NCBI GenBank assembly: GCA_024636015.1
Contig: JAGXHU010000016.1
Location: 1 to 41,881 of the forward strand
Origin: Halothiobacillus sp.
GTDB taxonomy: Bacteria; Pseudomonadota; Gammaproteobacteria; Halothiobacillales; Halothiobacillaceae
Direction: 5' to 3'
Length of the DNA: 41,881 nt
Each line of letters starts with the position of its first letter. Within the stretch, counting starts at the first letter, position 1. Under the pieces are notes generated by a model. That model was not told the origin of the DNA and did no database searches. It worked only from the letters and a program-made list of their open reading frames with translations. This document shows positions 7,809 to 17,678 of the stretch, one piece after another. The translations under genes and the position numbers were made by a program.

Positions 7809-8654
7809 TTAGCACGTACTCCCGGACAGTTCTCGACCCAGTTCCTGACTCCGCGCATGAGCCGCAGTCAGCGCCTGCAGGAAAGCACCCCGCAAATCGG
7901 CCGCTCCCAGGGCTGCAATTCCACGCTCTGTCGTCCCATGGGGAGAAGTAACTCGCGCCCGGAGTTGCGCCGGAGATTCGTCCGCCGTCATGGCCAGCCG
8001 CGCTGCGCCGTACACCGTCTCCAGGGTCAACAGTCGGGCCGTTTCTGCAGGAAGACCCAGCGCCTCAGCGGCGGATTGCATCGCCTCCATCACCAGGAAA
8101 ACATAAGCTGGGCCGCTACCTGAAAGCGCTGTCACTGCATCCATGTCCGCCTCCTGCTCGATCCACTCGACCAGACCCACCGCGCGCAGAAGCGATTCAG
8201 CCTGGCCGCGTTGTGTCGGCGTCAGCGCAGGGGATGCATATAATCCTGTGGCCCCACATCCCACCATGGCGGGGGTATTGGGCATGGCGCGCACAATGGC
8301 CGCATGACCACCCAACCAGTCCTGCAACACCGCCGTGCCGACACCCGCCGCCACGGAAACCACAAGTTGGTCCGGTGCCAGCGTCGGTCTCAATTGCGCA
8401 CAAATGGCCTGAACCTGGCCGGGCTTGACGGCCAGGACGATCACATCAGCGCCGACAATCGCAACACTATTGTCTTCAGTCACCTCGACGGCGTAAACAT
8501 TGGTCAACAACTCCCGACGCGCCGCCGTCGGATCGGCAACTACCACAATCGGCGGCTCGGCATGCGCACCGCTCCCCTGACTATGCCGCAATCCCTCAAT
8601 AATTGCGGTGGCCATATTGCCGCCCCCGATAAATGCAATTCGCGTTGCCTGCAT
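7809..8654 (-). CDS. proC: pyrroline-5-carboxylate reductase
   Basis: This 281-residue enzyme reduces pyrroline-5-carboxylate to proline with NAD(P)H in the cytoplasm. The Rossmann start I-A-F-I-G-G-G-N-M-A lies at residues 7-16. The C-terminal dimerisation domain has the family signature L-S-G-S-G-P-A-Y-V-F, and S-P-H-G-T-T where most members have S-P-G-G-T-T. Length is typical. A purine-rich GGGGGCGG precedes the ATG. It lies between yggS and yggT in the usual proteobacterial order. Confidence 0.95.
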   Translation of the reverse strand: MQATRIAFIGGGNMATAIIEGLRHSQGSGAHAEPPIVVVADPTAARRELLTNVYAVEVTEDNSVAIVGADVIVLAVKPGQVQAICAQLRPTLAPDQLVVSVAAGVGTAVLQDWLGGHAAIVRAMPNTPAMVGCGATGLYASPALTPTQRGQAESLLRAVGLVEWIEQEADMDAVTALSGSGPAYVFLVMEAMQSAAEALGLPAETARLLTLETVYGAARLAMTADESPAQLRARVTSPHGTTERGIAALGAADLRGAFLQALTAAHARSQELGRELSGSTC

Positions 8655-8708
8655 ACCGCCCCCTAAAACCTGACGCGATCGATACGCTGATCAATCACAA
8701 AGAACACT

Positions 8709-9410
8709 TCAACCGCTAAAAGTATCACGATTCGGCCCCGTACTGCGCGCCCCGAACAGCGCCGTCCCAATTCGAACCTGTGTACTTCCGAACGCAATTG
8801 CCACACTAAAATCCTCACTCATCCCCATCGAGAGATCGGGAAGTATCGGATTCAACTGCCCATTGAGCGCAGCAAGACGCGCAAAGGCATTCATCGACCC
8901 CGGTGCCGGAATGGTCATCAACCCTATTAGTTGAAGCCGGGACAAATCGTGACAGAGCGCAACCATCGCGGGCACGTCTTGCGGATTAACGCCCGCCTTG
9001 GAGGACTCTTGATCCAGATTGACTTCAATCAAAACCTTGAGCGGCGGTAAGTCAGCGGGACGTTGTTCGTTCAAACGTTGGGCAATCTTGGGCCGATCCA
9101 CGCTATGTACCCATGAAAAATGTGTCGCAATGGCGCGCGTCTTGTTCGACTGGATCGGTCCGATAAAATGCCAGGTCAACTGATCCGACCACCCCATCCC
9201 CCTCAACTCCGCCTGCTTTGCAAGTGCTTCCTGCACGTAACTTTCTGCAAAATCACGGTGCCCGAGTGCGGCCAGTTCCGCCACGGCCTCAGACGACTGC
9301 CCCTTACTCACCGCCAGCAATGAAATGCTTTCCACGGGACGGCCCGCCCGCTCCGCAGCCTCGGCAATGCGCGCTTTGACCGTCGCATATCGATCTAACA
9401 ACGAATTCAA
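8709..9410 (-). CDS. yggS: YggS family PLP-binding protein
   Basis: This pyridoxal-phosphate homeostasis protein of about 233 residues has an alanine-racemase-like barrel. The lysine that binds PLP is in L-L-A-V-S-K-G near residue 35. Other landmarks are H-F-I-G-P-I-Q-S-N-K, a substrate strand V-N-L-D-Q-E-S-S-K-A-G and L-S-M-G-M-S-E-D-F-x-x-A-I near the end. The frame is open to 9515, but a TTG at 9410 with GGGG six bases upstream gives exactly the N-terminal length of E. coli YggS. It heads the yggS-proC-yggT-metX-metW group and is divergent from pilT, a common arrangement. Confidence 0.9.
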   Translation of the reverse strand: MNSLLDRYATVKARIAEAAERAGRPVESISLLAVSKGQSSEAVAELAALGHRDFAESYVQEALAKQAELRGMGWSDQLTWHFIGPIQSNKTRAIATHFSWVHSVDRPKIAQRLNEQRPADLPPLKVLIEVNLDQESSKAGVNPQDVPAMVALCHDLSRLQLIGLMTIPAPGSMNAFARLAALNGQLNPILPDLSMGMSEDFSVAIAFGSTQVRIGTALFGARSTGPNRDTFSG

Positions 9411-9681
9411 GTTGCACCCCGCCACAGTTAGATTTATTTTGTACGCCACGTTCACGCGCATTCCGGAACATTGAGAAGGGCTGATCGGCCAATGACAGTC
9501 GCTCGCACGACACAACGGGGGAGGCTGAGCACGTCTCAGGCCAAAAATGATATGTTGTGACGGCGAGATATGCGAGCTTCATACAGATACTCGCCACAGG
9601 CATGGTCGGAATGACGGACAACGGATCATCCATTAAAATGCTTATCCGGCTTCAGGGATTCGCTCACAAGGACAACACATC

Positions 9682-10731
9682 ATGGCAGAGCAACGTGGTA
9701 TTGATTCTCTCCTTAATTTCTCCGTAAAAAACGGCGCCTCGGATTTACACCTATCTGCGGGGGAACAACCCCGGGTGCGCATTGACGGTGATATCCGGAA
9801 GGTCAACGTTCCCGTGATGGAGCACAAGGACGTGCACGCCATGGTGTATGACATCATGAACGATAAGCAGCGAAAGGAATTCGAGGACAACCTTGAGGTC
9901 GACTTTTCCTTCGAACTGCCAGGCGTCGCACGCTTCCGGGTAAATGCATACAACCAGAATCGTGGCGCTGCTGCCGTATTCCGGACCATCCCCAGTGAAA
10001 TCCTCTCCCTCGAACAGCTTGCCGCGCCTAACGTGTTCAAGGATCTATGCCTGTTCCCACGCGGTATCGTTCTCGTCACCGGCCCAACCGGTTCGGGGAA
10101 ATCGACCACCTTGGCGGCGATGGTCAATTACATCAATGAAAACCGCAACGACCACATTCTAACCATCGAAGATCCCATCGAATTTGTCCACCAAAGCAAA
10201 AAATGTCTGATCAACCAGCGTGAAGTCCACCGGGACACGCACAGCTTCAATGCAGCCCTACGCTCCGCTCTGCGGGAAGATCCAGACGTCGTACTGGTCG
10301 GCGAAATGCGCGATCTTGAAACCATCCGTCTCGCCCTGACGGCTGCAGAAACCGGTCACCTCGTATTCGGTACACTCCACACCAGTTCCGCCGCCAAGAC
10401 CATTGACCGAATCGTGGACGTATTTCCTGCGGCAGAAAAGGATATGGTTCGCGCCATGCTTTCCGAATCCCTGCGTGCCGTTATCTCACAAACTCTGCTG
10501 AAAAAGATCGGCGGAGGCCGAATAGCGGCTCACGAAATCATGCTCGGCAGCCCTGCTATTCGAAACCTGATTCGCGAAAACAAGATTGCCCAAATGTACT
10601 CTGCGATCCAGACCGGACAGACCCAGGGCATGCAAACGCTGGATCAAAATCTGCTGCAACTAGTCAAACGCGGTCTTATCGCCAAGGACGAGGCGCGCGC
10701 ACGTGCTCAAAACAAAGCCGATTTCATGTGA
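9682..10731 (+). CDS. pilT: type IV pilus retraction ATPase PilT
   Basis: This 349-residue hexameric ATPase at the cytoplasmic base of the type IVa pilus powers pilus retraction and twitching. Walker A is G-P-T-G-S-G-K-S-T at 134-142. The Asp box is T-I-E-D-P-I-E-F-V-H, Walker B is D-V-V-L-V-G-E-M-R-D, and the His box is G-H-L-V-F-G-T-L-H-T. The start has AAGGAC eight bases upstream. It is first in a run of three paralogous ATPase genes. Confidence 0.96.
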   Translation: MAEQRGIDSLLNFSVKNGASDLHLSAGEQPRVRIDGDIRKVNVPVMEHKDVHAMVYDIMNDKQRKEFEDNLEVDFSFELPGVARFRVNAYNQNRGAAAVFRTIPSEILSLEQLAAPNVFKDLCLFPRGIVLVTGPTGSGKSTTLAAMVNYINENRNDHILTIEDPIEFVHQSKKCLINQREVHRDTHSFNAALRSALREDPDVVLVGEMRDLETIRLALTAAETGHLVFGTLHTSSAAKTIDRIVDVFPAAEKDMVRAMLSESLRAVISQTLLKKIGGGRIAAHEIMLGSPAIRNLIRENKIAQMYSAIQTGQTQGMQTLDQNLLQLVKRGLIAKDEARARAQNKADFM

Positions 10732-10780
10732 TTTAGGGCCCTCAAATTAACTGTGCTGCCAGAATTAGGAATGTTCAACT

Positions 10781-11926
10781 ATGGATCGTCAACAAGCGGC
10801 CAACTATGTTCAGGGATTGCTACGCAAAGCCGTAGAACTTGATGCTTCGGATCTGTTCGTCACCGTCGGGGCCCCGCCCAGCGCCAAAATCAACGGTGAA
10901 ATCACGCATCTCGCCGAAACGAGCCTGTCCACCAGCCATACACAGATGCTGGTGCGCTCCATCATGAGTGACAAACAGGTATCGGCTTTCGAAGACAGTC
11001 GTGAAGCCAATTTCGCCATTTCATTACCTGGGGTCGCCCGATTTCGAGTCAATGCCTTTATGCAGCGCGGCAGCGTGGGTATGGTGTTGCGGATGATTCG
11101 CTCGGAAATTCCCAAGTTTTCCGAACTGATGCTCCCTCCGATACTTGAAGAAATCTCAATGACCAAGCGTGGTCTGGTGATCTTTGTTGGTGCGACCAGT
11201 TCCGGTAAATCGACCTCCCTCGCGGCAATGCTGGATTACCGGAATGAGAACTCGGCCGGCCACATCGTGACCATTGAAGACCCGATCGAATACGTGCATC
11301 GACACAAGAAATCCCTTGTGACCCAACGCGAAGTCGGCGTAGACACCGAGAGCTTTGGCACCGCGCTCAAAAACACACTGCGTCAGGCGCCCGATGTCAT
11401 TCTGATCGGCGAAATTCGCGATCGAGAAACCATGGATCACGCCATTGCCTTTGCGGAAACAGGTCACCTGTGTCTGGCCACCCTGCACGCCAACAACACC
11501 AATCAGGCGCTGGACCGGATCATCAACTTCTTCCCGGAAGAACGTCGACTGCAGTTACTGATGGATCTCTCCCTGAATCTAAAATCCGTAATTTCTCAGC
11601 GCCTGCTCCGCAAGGAAGAGGGCAGTGGTCGAGTACCCGCCGTTGAAGTACTGATCAACTCACCCCTGATTAGCGACTTGATCTTCAAGGGCGATGTCCA
11701 TGAAATCAAGGAAGTGATGAAGCGCTCCCGTGAACTGGGGATGCAGACCTTCGATCAAGCGCTACTCGATCTCTATGATCAGGGGCTCGTCAGCTACCAG
11801 GAAGCACTACGCAATGCAGACTCACAAAATGATCTGCGACTGAACATCAAGCTCCATAGCAACCGCGGGCTCCCCAAAGGACACGACGTAGGCGACGAGG
11901 GCTTAAGCGTAGAAAAAGACGACTGA
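10781..11926 (+). CDS. pilU: type IV pilus retraction ATPase PilU
   Basis: This 381-residue PilT paralogue tracks Pseudomonas PilU closely (S-D-L-F-V-T-V-G-A-P-P-S near the start; T-K-R-G-L-V-I-F-V-G-A-T before the P-loop). Walker A is G-A-T-S-S-G-K-S at 137-144, with a Ser where PilT has Gly. Walker B is D-V-I-L-I-G-E-I-R-D, and the His box G-H-L-C-L-A-T-L-H-A-N-N is PilU-like. PilU needs PilT to retract pili and adds force. The gene follows pilT by 49 bases with an AGGA ribosome site. Confidence 0.94.
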   Translation: MDRQQAANYVQGLLRKAVELDASDLFVTVGAPPSAKINGEITHLAETSLSTSHTQMLVRSIMSDKQVSAFEDSREANFAISLPGVARFRVNAFMQRGSVGMVLRMIRSEIPKFSELMLPPILEEISMTKRGLVIFVGATSSGKSTSLAAMLDYRNENSAGHIVTIEDPIEYVHRHKKSLVTQREVGVDTESFGTALKNTLRQAPDVILIGEIRDRETMDHAIAFAETGHLCLATLHANNTNQALDRIINFFPEERRLQLLMDLSLNLKSVISQRLLRKEEGSGRVPAVEVLINSPLISDLIFKGDVHEIKEVMKRSRELGMQTFDQALLDLYDQGLVSYQEALRNADSQNDLRLNIKLHSNRGLPKGHDVGDEGLSVEKDD

Positions 11927-12037
11927 TATCCGACGCAAGAAAGGAATCGCGGCGCTCTTCACCCAACACCGTGAATTGGACAAGCGGGATTTTACCCGCC
12001 TCTACCGACAACCCCCGGGTGCAAGGACCCCCTCATC

Positions 12038-13198
12038 ATGAATGAAACCCCGCTTGATCCCTATTTGAAACTGCTTGCCGACAAGGAAGGCTCGGATCTC
12101 TATTTCAGTACCGGAACGATGCCTGCCATCAAGATCCAGGGTGAATTACGCTTCATCGGCAAGGATCGACTCAAACCCGGGCAAATCGAAGAGCTGGCCC
12201 GGGCCGTCCTATCACCGGATCAAATCGACCTGTTTCACCGTGAAATGGAGTTGAATCTGGCACTTAGCCGCCCTTCCCTTGGCCGATTTCGGGTCAATGT
12301 GTTCATGCAACGTGGCGAATGGGCCATGGTTATCCGTTTTATCAAAAGCGATATTCCTCGGGTAGCGGACCTGAATCTGCCTGCCGTCATCGAAAAACTG
12401 GTCGAAGAACGCCGCGGCCTGATCATGGTGGTCGGTGCCACGGGCTCCGGCAAATCGACCACGTTGGCCGCCATGATCGATTACCGTGCAGAAGCACTCC
12501 CGAGTCATATCCTGACTATTGAAGACCCCATGGAGTTTGCCTTTCGGCATCGCAATTCCATCGTCAACCAGCGTGAAGTCGGGGTAGATACCCTGAGCTA
12601 TGGCGCCGCCCTCAAGGAAGCGCTGCGTGAAGCCCCCGATGTCATCATGATTGGCGAAGTCCGGGATCGTGCCACGATGGAGCATGCCCTCGCCTACGCA
12701 GATACCGGGCACCTCTGCCTGACGACACTGCACGCCACCAACGCACACCAAGCCCTGGATCGCGTCATCCGATTCTTCCCTTCGGATTCGCGCGATCAAT
12801 TGTTGATGGATCTTTCACTGAACCTGAAAGCGATCATCTCCCAACGATTGGTCATCAGCAATCAAGGGCATCGGGTGCCTGCCGTCGAAATCATGCTGAA
12901 CACGCCGTTCATTGCTGATCTCATCAAACGTGGCGAAATCGACGCCATGAAGGATGCCATGGAGAAGAATGAACTCGAAGGCTCTCAAACCTTCGACATG
13001 TCGTTGCACGCACTCTGGAAGAACGGTCGTATCGACCGGGAAGAAGCGCTCAAGAATGCGGACAGCCGCGCCAACCTGGAGTGGCGCATGAACTTTGGCG
13101 GCAGCCGAGAAGAAATGCGGGCGACTGCCAGTCGTGCGAGCAGCACGCACGTCAAGGCCAGTGCCAGCCACGATGGCGATCTCCCATCCCTGGACTAA
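12038..13198 (+). CDS. second PilU-like pilus retraction ATPase
   Basis: This 386-residue ATPase has all the PilT-family boxes: G-A-T-G-S-G-K-S at 133-140, T-I-E-D-P-M-E-F-A-F, V-I-M-I-G-E-V-R-D and G-H-L-C-L-T-T-L-H-A-T-N. The pattern M-D-L-S-L-N-L-K-A-I-I-S-Q-R-L and the E-G-S-Q-T-F-D tail match PilU better than PilT, but it diverges in the N-terminal domain and the last 40 residues. A basic, Ser/Ala-rich tail is unlike pilU. It follows pilU by 111 bases with its own AAGGA, so it may be expressed somewhat independently. It may be a third retraction motor or a regulator of PilT/PilU. Confidence 0.9.
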   Translation: MNETPLDPYLKLLADKEGSDLYFSTGTMPAIKIQGELRFIGKDRLKPGQIEELARAVLSPDQIDLFHREMELNLALSRPSLGRFRVNVFMQRGEWAMVIRFIKSDIPRVADLNLPAVIEKLVEERRGLIMVVGATGSGKSTTLAAMIDYRAEALPSHILTIEDPMEFAFRHRNSIVNQREVGVDTLSYGAALKEALREAPDVIMIGEVRDRATMEHALAYADTGHLCLTTLHATNAHQALDRVIRFFPSDSRDQLLMDLSLNLKAIISQRLVISNQGHRVPAVEIMLNTPFIADLIKRGEIDAMKDAMEKNELEGSQTFDMSLHALWKNGRIDREEALKNADSRANLEWRMNFGGSREEMRATASRASSTHVKASASHDGDLPSLD

Positions 13199-13307
13199 GC
13201 ACCCCATCGCTATCAAGGTCAAATCAACCTGACCTTCACGATATTGCCGCCACCGGACTGGATTCACTTGCTCCGGCACCTGCAACAACGGATAATGCCG
13301 CCCTGCT

Positions 13308-13381
13308 GCGGGTGTAGTTCAATGGTAGAACTTTAGCTTCCCAAGCTAATAGCGTGGGTTCGATTCCCATCACCCGCTCCA
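13308..13381 (+). tRNA. tRNA-Gly (anticodon CCC)
   Basis: A complete cloverleaf can be drawn. The acceptor is GCGGGTG at 13308-13314 with CACCCGC at 13371-13377. The anticodon stem TTAGC/GCTAA encloses the loop TTCCCAA, giving anticodon CCC for the GGG codon. The T arm is GTGGG-TTCGATT-CCCAT. The discriminator T and an encoded CCA follow. The gene lies in the gap between the third ATPase gene and thiO. Confidence 0.95.
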
Positions 13382-13525
13382 CCAGATCACGCCACAGCCA
13401 TTGCCTGGCAAACCGAATAGGAATAATTGCCATTCGGCTGATAAGCATCCGGATACTATATTTCATCCTGCCCCACTGGGGCCGGTGATTTTCGGAATCA
13501 CTCATCGCATTCGAGAGCAACCCAC

Positions 13526-14629
13526 TTGGCCCAAGCCGATTGCATCATTGTTGGTAGCGGTATCGCCGGTCTCGCCACCGCCTTGGCACTCCGCCAAAAC
13601 GGGCTGAGCGTCACGATCATCGAACGACAATCGATCGGTCGCGAGGCCTCATGGGCAGGTGGAGGTATCGTCTGCCCACTCTATGGCTGGCGGTATCCTG
13701 AACCCGTGATGCGGCTGGCCGCCCTGGGCATGGCCGCCTACCCACAGTTTATCGAAACGCTCGGCGCGCTGAGCGCCATTGACCCGGAATATCACCCTAG
13801 CGGGATGCTCATCCTGGACCCATACAGCCAGGAAGATCAGCCCACAGAAATCCTCGACTGGGCTAGTCGCCACCAGATCACCGCAGAACTCACGGCCGCC
13901 CGGCGGCATTTCCCGCACCTCAGCGAACGCGAAGCACTGTGGCTCCCGGCGATACACAATACGCGGAACCCACGGCTACTACAGGCGCTGACCGACGCCG
14001 TAACACGCGCGGGCGTTCAACTCGTCGAGCAAACTGCCGTTCAGAATATTTTGGTTGAAAACAAGCAAGTTACTGGCGTAAAAACGGCAGCGGGAACGCT
14101 ACTGGCCCCTCGAGTTCTAGTGACTGCCGGCGCCTGGTCGGGTTCGTTCACACCCGGCCTTACGCCCACCACAGTTTTCCCCGTTCGTGGTCAGATGCTG
14201 CGATTCGATCATGCGCCCGCAAACGGGCTATCGACAATTCTCATGGAGGATGGGGTATATCTCATCCCTCGCTGTGACGGCTCGGTCATTGTCGGCTCAA
14301 CGGTGGAGCATGTCGGATTCGACAAACACACCACGGACGAGGCGATCCAACGTTTACACCGAAAAGCCATTGCCTTGTGGCCCAACCTGGCACACGCGCC
14401 CGTCACGCACCAGTGGGCCGGTCTCCGGCCGAGCACAGCAGATGAAATCCCGTACTTGGGCGCACACCCTGAAATCAAAGGGCTTTTTATCGGCACCGGC
14501 TTTTACCGCAACGGGCTGGCCATGGCGCCAGCCGTTGCGGCGCTCATGACAGAGCTCATTTTGTCGCGCCCTCTCTCGGTGGATCTGTCGCCCTACCGAG
14601 TGAATCGACCTGTCGCTCCGCGAACGTAG
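13526..14629 (+). CDS. thiO: FAD-dependent glycine oxidase ThiO
   Basis: This 367-residue flavoprotein of the DAO family fits glycine oxidase, which makes the iminoglycine used to build the thiazole of thiamin. The dinucleotide fold I-I-V-G-S-G-I-A-G-L-A-T lies at residues 7-18. The FAD/substrate region R-E-A-S-W-A-G-G-G-I-V-C-P follows, and the C-terminal G-L-R-P-S-T-A-D-E-I-P-Y-L-G and G-F-Y-R-N-G-L segments are diagnostic for ThiO rather than DadA. The start is TTG at 13526, as no in-frame ATG precedes the FAD motif. No other thiamin genes are in the window. Confidence 0.87.
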   Translation: MAQADCIIVGSGIAGLATALALRQNGLSVTIIERQSIGREASWAGGGIVCPLYGWRYPEPVMRLAALGMAAYPQFIETLGALSAIDPEYHPSGMLILDPYSQEDQPTEILDWASRHQITAELTAARRHFPHLSEREALWLPAIHNTRNPRLLQALTDAVTRAGVQLVEQTAVQNILVENKQVTGVKTAAGTLLAPRVLVTAGAWSGSFTPGLTPTTVFPVRGQMLRFDHAPANGLSTILMEDGVYLIPRCDGSVIVGSTVEHVGFDKHTTDEAIQRLHRKAIALWPNLAHAPVTHQWAGLRPSTADEIPYLGAHPEIKGLFIGTGFYRNGLAMAPAVAALMTELILSRPLSVDLSPYRVNRPVAPRT

Positions 14630-14657
14630 CGGTCACAGCCGACACATAGCCAGCAGA

Positions 14658-15011
<354 letters not shown>

Positions 15012-15064
15012 TCATTATTGGGTCGTAACCATATACAGGCCGTGAGAGAACCTCTGAGGGGATA

Positions 15065-17302
15065 TTAAGCCATATCGAGCGGATCGACATCAATCGACCA
15101 CCGAACACCGGACAATCTTCGCGTCCCGATCCATTCGTCCAGATGGTTCAAAGCGTCATGCAGCAATCCACGATCCTCGGCAAGCAGCAGTAATTGATAG
15201 CGGAATCGCCCGGCTCGACGAGCCAGCGGGGCTTCCACCGGCCCCCAGACAGAAAGCCCCACCCATTCGTCCGTGGATAAACCATTTGCCATCGTCTCAA
15301 GCAACCCTTGGGGGGGCGCTGCATCGGGTCCATCTGCCCGAATCAAAGCGGATGATCGCATCGGTGGCAGCCCCGCCTCCAAACGCTCCTGGAGCAGCTG
15401 TGCGGCAAAAAAACCATACCCCCTACGCAACAAAAGATTCAGCCCCGGATGATCGGGATGGTGCGTTTGAACCAACACCGTGCCCAGCCGATCCGCCCGC
15501 CCCGCGCGGCCTGCCACCTGAATCAACTGCTGCGCAAAGCGCTCGGATCCGCGAAAATCGTTGGCGAAGAGCCCCTGATCCGCATCCACGACGCCCACAA
15601 GAGACACCTCGGGGAAATCATGGCCCTTCACCAAAATCTGGGTTCCGACAATCAATCGGGCCGCACCGGAACGAATCCGGGCAAGGCGTCGATCCAACTC
15701 GCCCTTACGACCCAAAACATCACGATCCAACCGCTCGATGCCAAAATCCGGAAACAAACCGGCCAGCACATCCTCCAACTGCTCCGTCCCCAATCCTCGG
15801 GGAGACAACGTCGTCTGGCAATCCGGGCAGGAAGACGGCACCGCACGTTCATGCCCGCAATGATGACATTTGAGCAGATGTGACTGCCTGTGCCAGGTCA
15901 TGAATGCATCACAATGCAGACAGGCAGCCACCCAGCCACAGGCATGACACAGGAGACTGGGCGCATAGCCACGACGATTCAGGTACAACAACACTTGCCC
16001 ACCGGCCAAGAGATGCTGCTCCACGGCCTCAATCAGGGTGACCGACAAGCCACCACTCATGCGCTGACCACGCACATCTACCGGAGAGATGACAGGTAGA
16101 CGCGCCCCGCCTGCCCGTTCGGGTAGCGACAAGCCTCGATAACGGTTCAACTGCAGGTTACGCAACGACTCCAGCGCCGGCGTCGCCGACCCCAAAATAA
16201 TCGGAATATTCAGTGACCGTGCTCGCCAAATAGCCACATCCCGTGCATGAAATCCGAACCCTTCGTTCTGCTTCAACGAAGGATCATGCTCCTCATCAAC
16301 GATCACCAACCCCAAATTTGCAAAGGGTTGAAAGGCTGCCGAACGCGTCCCGATCACCACCAGTGCTGTACCTGATTGAGCGGCGATCCAGCCCTGCAAA
16401 CGATCCGAATCGGATAGCCCAGAATGCAACACCACCAGGGCAACACGCAAATGTGCCGCAAATCGCGCCACCAGCTGCGGGGTCAGGGCAATCTCCGGCA
16501 CCAGAACCAGCACCTGTTTCCCAGCCGACGTCACCTGCTCAATCAGACTGAGATACACCTCGGTCTTGCCACTGCCGGTAACCCCATCAAGCAGCCACAC
16601 CTGAAACCGCGCCCAATCCGCAGCGACAGCAGCCACGGCCGATTGCTGAGCAGCATTCAAAGGTTTGGGCGAAGCAGGCTCGACCGCCGGGTTTTGAAAC
16701 GAACCGGTTGCCAGAGGCAGCGCAACACGCTCGACCCATTCTTTAACCAATACCGACTGCCGGACGGCATGAGCAAACTGGGTCAGTTCCGACTCGGCCA
16801 CGCCGGGCGGATGCGCCGACAACATCTGCAACAATTGGCGCTGCCGACTACCGCGCACGGCTTCGGCCAATAGCGCCTCCCCCCCCGTCTCGGTCAATCT
16901 CAATCCAGGCCGACTAAGCAATCCGCCTTTACGAAGCGCCGGGGGAAAGGCCGCCAACACGGCCTCGCCAAGCGGATAGTGGTAGTAACTCGCGGCCCAG
17001 GCAATGCAGTCCAGCAATGCCGTATCCAGCAACGGAGTCGCATCAAGTTGGCTATCAATGCACTTGAGTGCCAAACCGGGTTCGGCCAAAACAGGTGCCC
17101 ACAAAACACCCACCCGTTGACCTCGGCCAAATGGAACTCGAATGCGCACCCCAGGCGCCGGGCGTGCCCCATCAGGAACACAATAACTGAACAATCGGGG
17201 CAACGGCCCCGGCAGGGCCACCGACCAGGTCGGCCCAACACAGGATTCGTCTGTCAGCACGCCCAAGGCATGATCCGATCCCACTTTCCCCAATTTTGGC
17301 AT
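15065..17302 (-). CDS. priA: primosomal helicase PriA
   Basis: This 745-residue 3'-5' DNA helicase restarts stalled replication forks. The N-terminal 3'-DNA-binding domain is recognisable by F-S-Y-C-V-P and R-V-P-F-G-R-G near 38-61. Walker A is G-V-T-G-S-G-K-T at 240-247, and the DEEH box is at 336-339. All eight zinc-binding Cys are present (452, 455, 461, 464, 479, 482, 492, 495). The C-terminal helicase motifs G-T-Q-I-L-V-K-G-H-D-F and Q-V-A-G-R-A-G-R-A follow. The chosen ATG has GAGGG just upstream and gives about 25 residues before the usual start. A GTG six codons in is an alternative. Confidence 0.95.
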   Translation of the reverse strand: MPKLGKVGSDHALGVLTDESCVGPTWSVALPGPLPRLFSYCVPDGARPAPGVRIRVPFGRGQRVGVLWAPVLAEPGLALKCIDSQLDATPLLDTALLDCIAWAASYYHYPLGEAVLAAFPPALRKGGLLSRPGLRLTETGGEALLAEAVRGSRQRQLLQMLSAHPPGVAESELTQFAHAVRQSVLVKEWVERVALPLATGSFQNPAVEPASPKPLNAAQQSAVAAVAADWARFQVWLLDGVTGSGKTEVYLSLIEQVTSAGKQVLVLVPEIALTPQLVARFAAHLRVALVVLHSGLSDSDRLQGWIAAQSGTALVVIGTRSAAFQPFANLGLVIVDEEHDPSLKQNEGFGFHARDVAIWRARSLNIPIILGSATPALESLRNLQLNRYRGLSLPERAGGARLPVISPVDVRGQRMSGGLSVTLIEAVEQHLLAGGQVLLYLNRRGYAPSLLCHACGWVAACLHCDAFMTWHRQSHLLKCHHCGHERAVPSSCPDCQTTLSPRGLGTEQLEDVLAGLFPDFGIERLDRDVLGRKGELDRRLARIRSGAARLIVGTQILVKGHDFPEVSLVGVVDADQGLFANDFRGSERFAQQLIQVAGRAGRADRLGTVLVQTHHPDHPGLNLLLRRGYGFFAAQLLQERLEAGLPPMRSSALIRADGPDAAPPQGLLETMANGLSTDEWVGLSVWGPVEAPLARRAGRFRYQLLLLAEDRGLLHDALNHLDEWIGTRRLSGVRWSIDVDPLDMA

Positions 17303-17678
17303 CTCGCCCTCTTGTTCTTACTTGATTCCATGCACGCAAGGCACCATCATGCCTGCATGCACCGGAACGGCACAGTAACGTACCTACGACATTCGATAAA
17401 AGCATCAACAGCTGCTAGGCACCGGGGAAAATACGTCTGTTTGGCCAAGCGATCATCCTGCCCGATTCAAGTCAAAGGCCAAACTGGCTTTCGCCGAAAA
17501 TCACAACCCGCCGGCAAAAATCAGCGTCAAAACAAGCCGCGATACGCGCGATGCTTGCGTCTTCAGATCAGCGCCTTATAATACAAGGCCTTTTTATTGC
17601 TCGTCCGCCATGAGTGCCGACCCGCTCGCGACACGATCAACGTTTTTCATTAACCAATTCAACAGGATAATCATCTTC
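17303..17678. other. priA-rpsU divergent intergenic region
   Basis: About 376 bases separate the start of priA from the start of rpsU. The right part holds the rpsU promoter candidate. I see no convincing gene on either strand. The long open frame that crosses it from inside priA has no family features and is the shadow of priA. No structured RNA was recognised. Confidence 0.6.
17555..17582 (+). promoter_or_regulatory. sigma70-type promoter for rpsU
   Basis: A perfect TATAAT at 17577-17582 follows a weak -35 candidate TTGCGT at 17555-17560 with a 16-base spacer. It is about 97 bases upstream of the rpsU start. The strong -10 suits a ribosomal protein gene. Confidence 0.5.

Noticed and set aside
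13215..13236. Hairpin AAGGTCA/TGACCTT after the third pilus ATPase gene as a terminator
   Set aside because: The stem is 7 bp with an 8-base loop and no T run on either side, so chance is likely.
13236..13520. Minus-strand ORF containing G-I-E-P-T and L-P-L-N-Y-T-R
   Set aside because: This is the well-known false protein read from the antisense strand of a tRNA-Gly gene.
13308..14629. Functional link between tRNA-Gly and the glycine oxidase gene next to it
   Set aside because: Adjacency alone is no evidence, and no shared regulatory element is visible.
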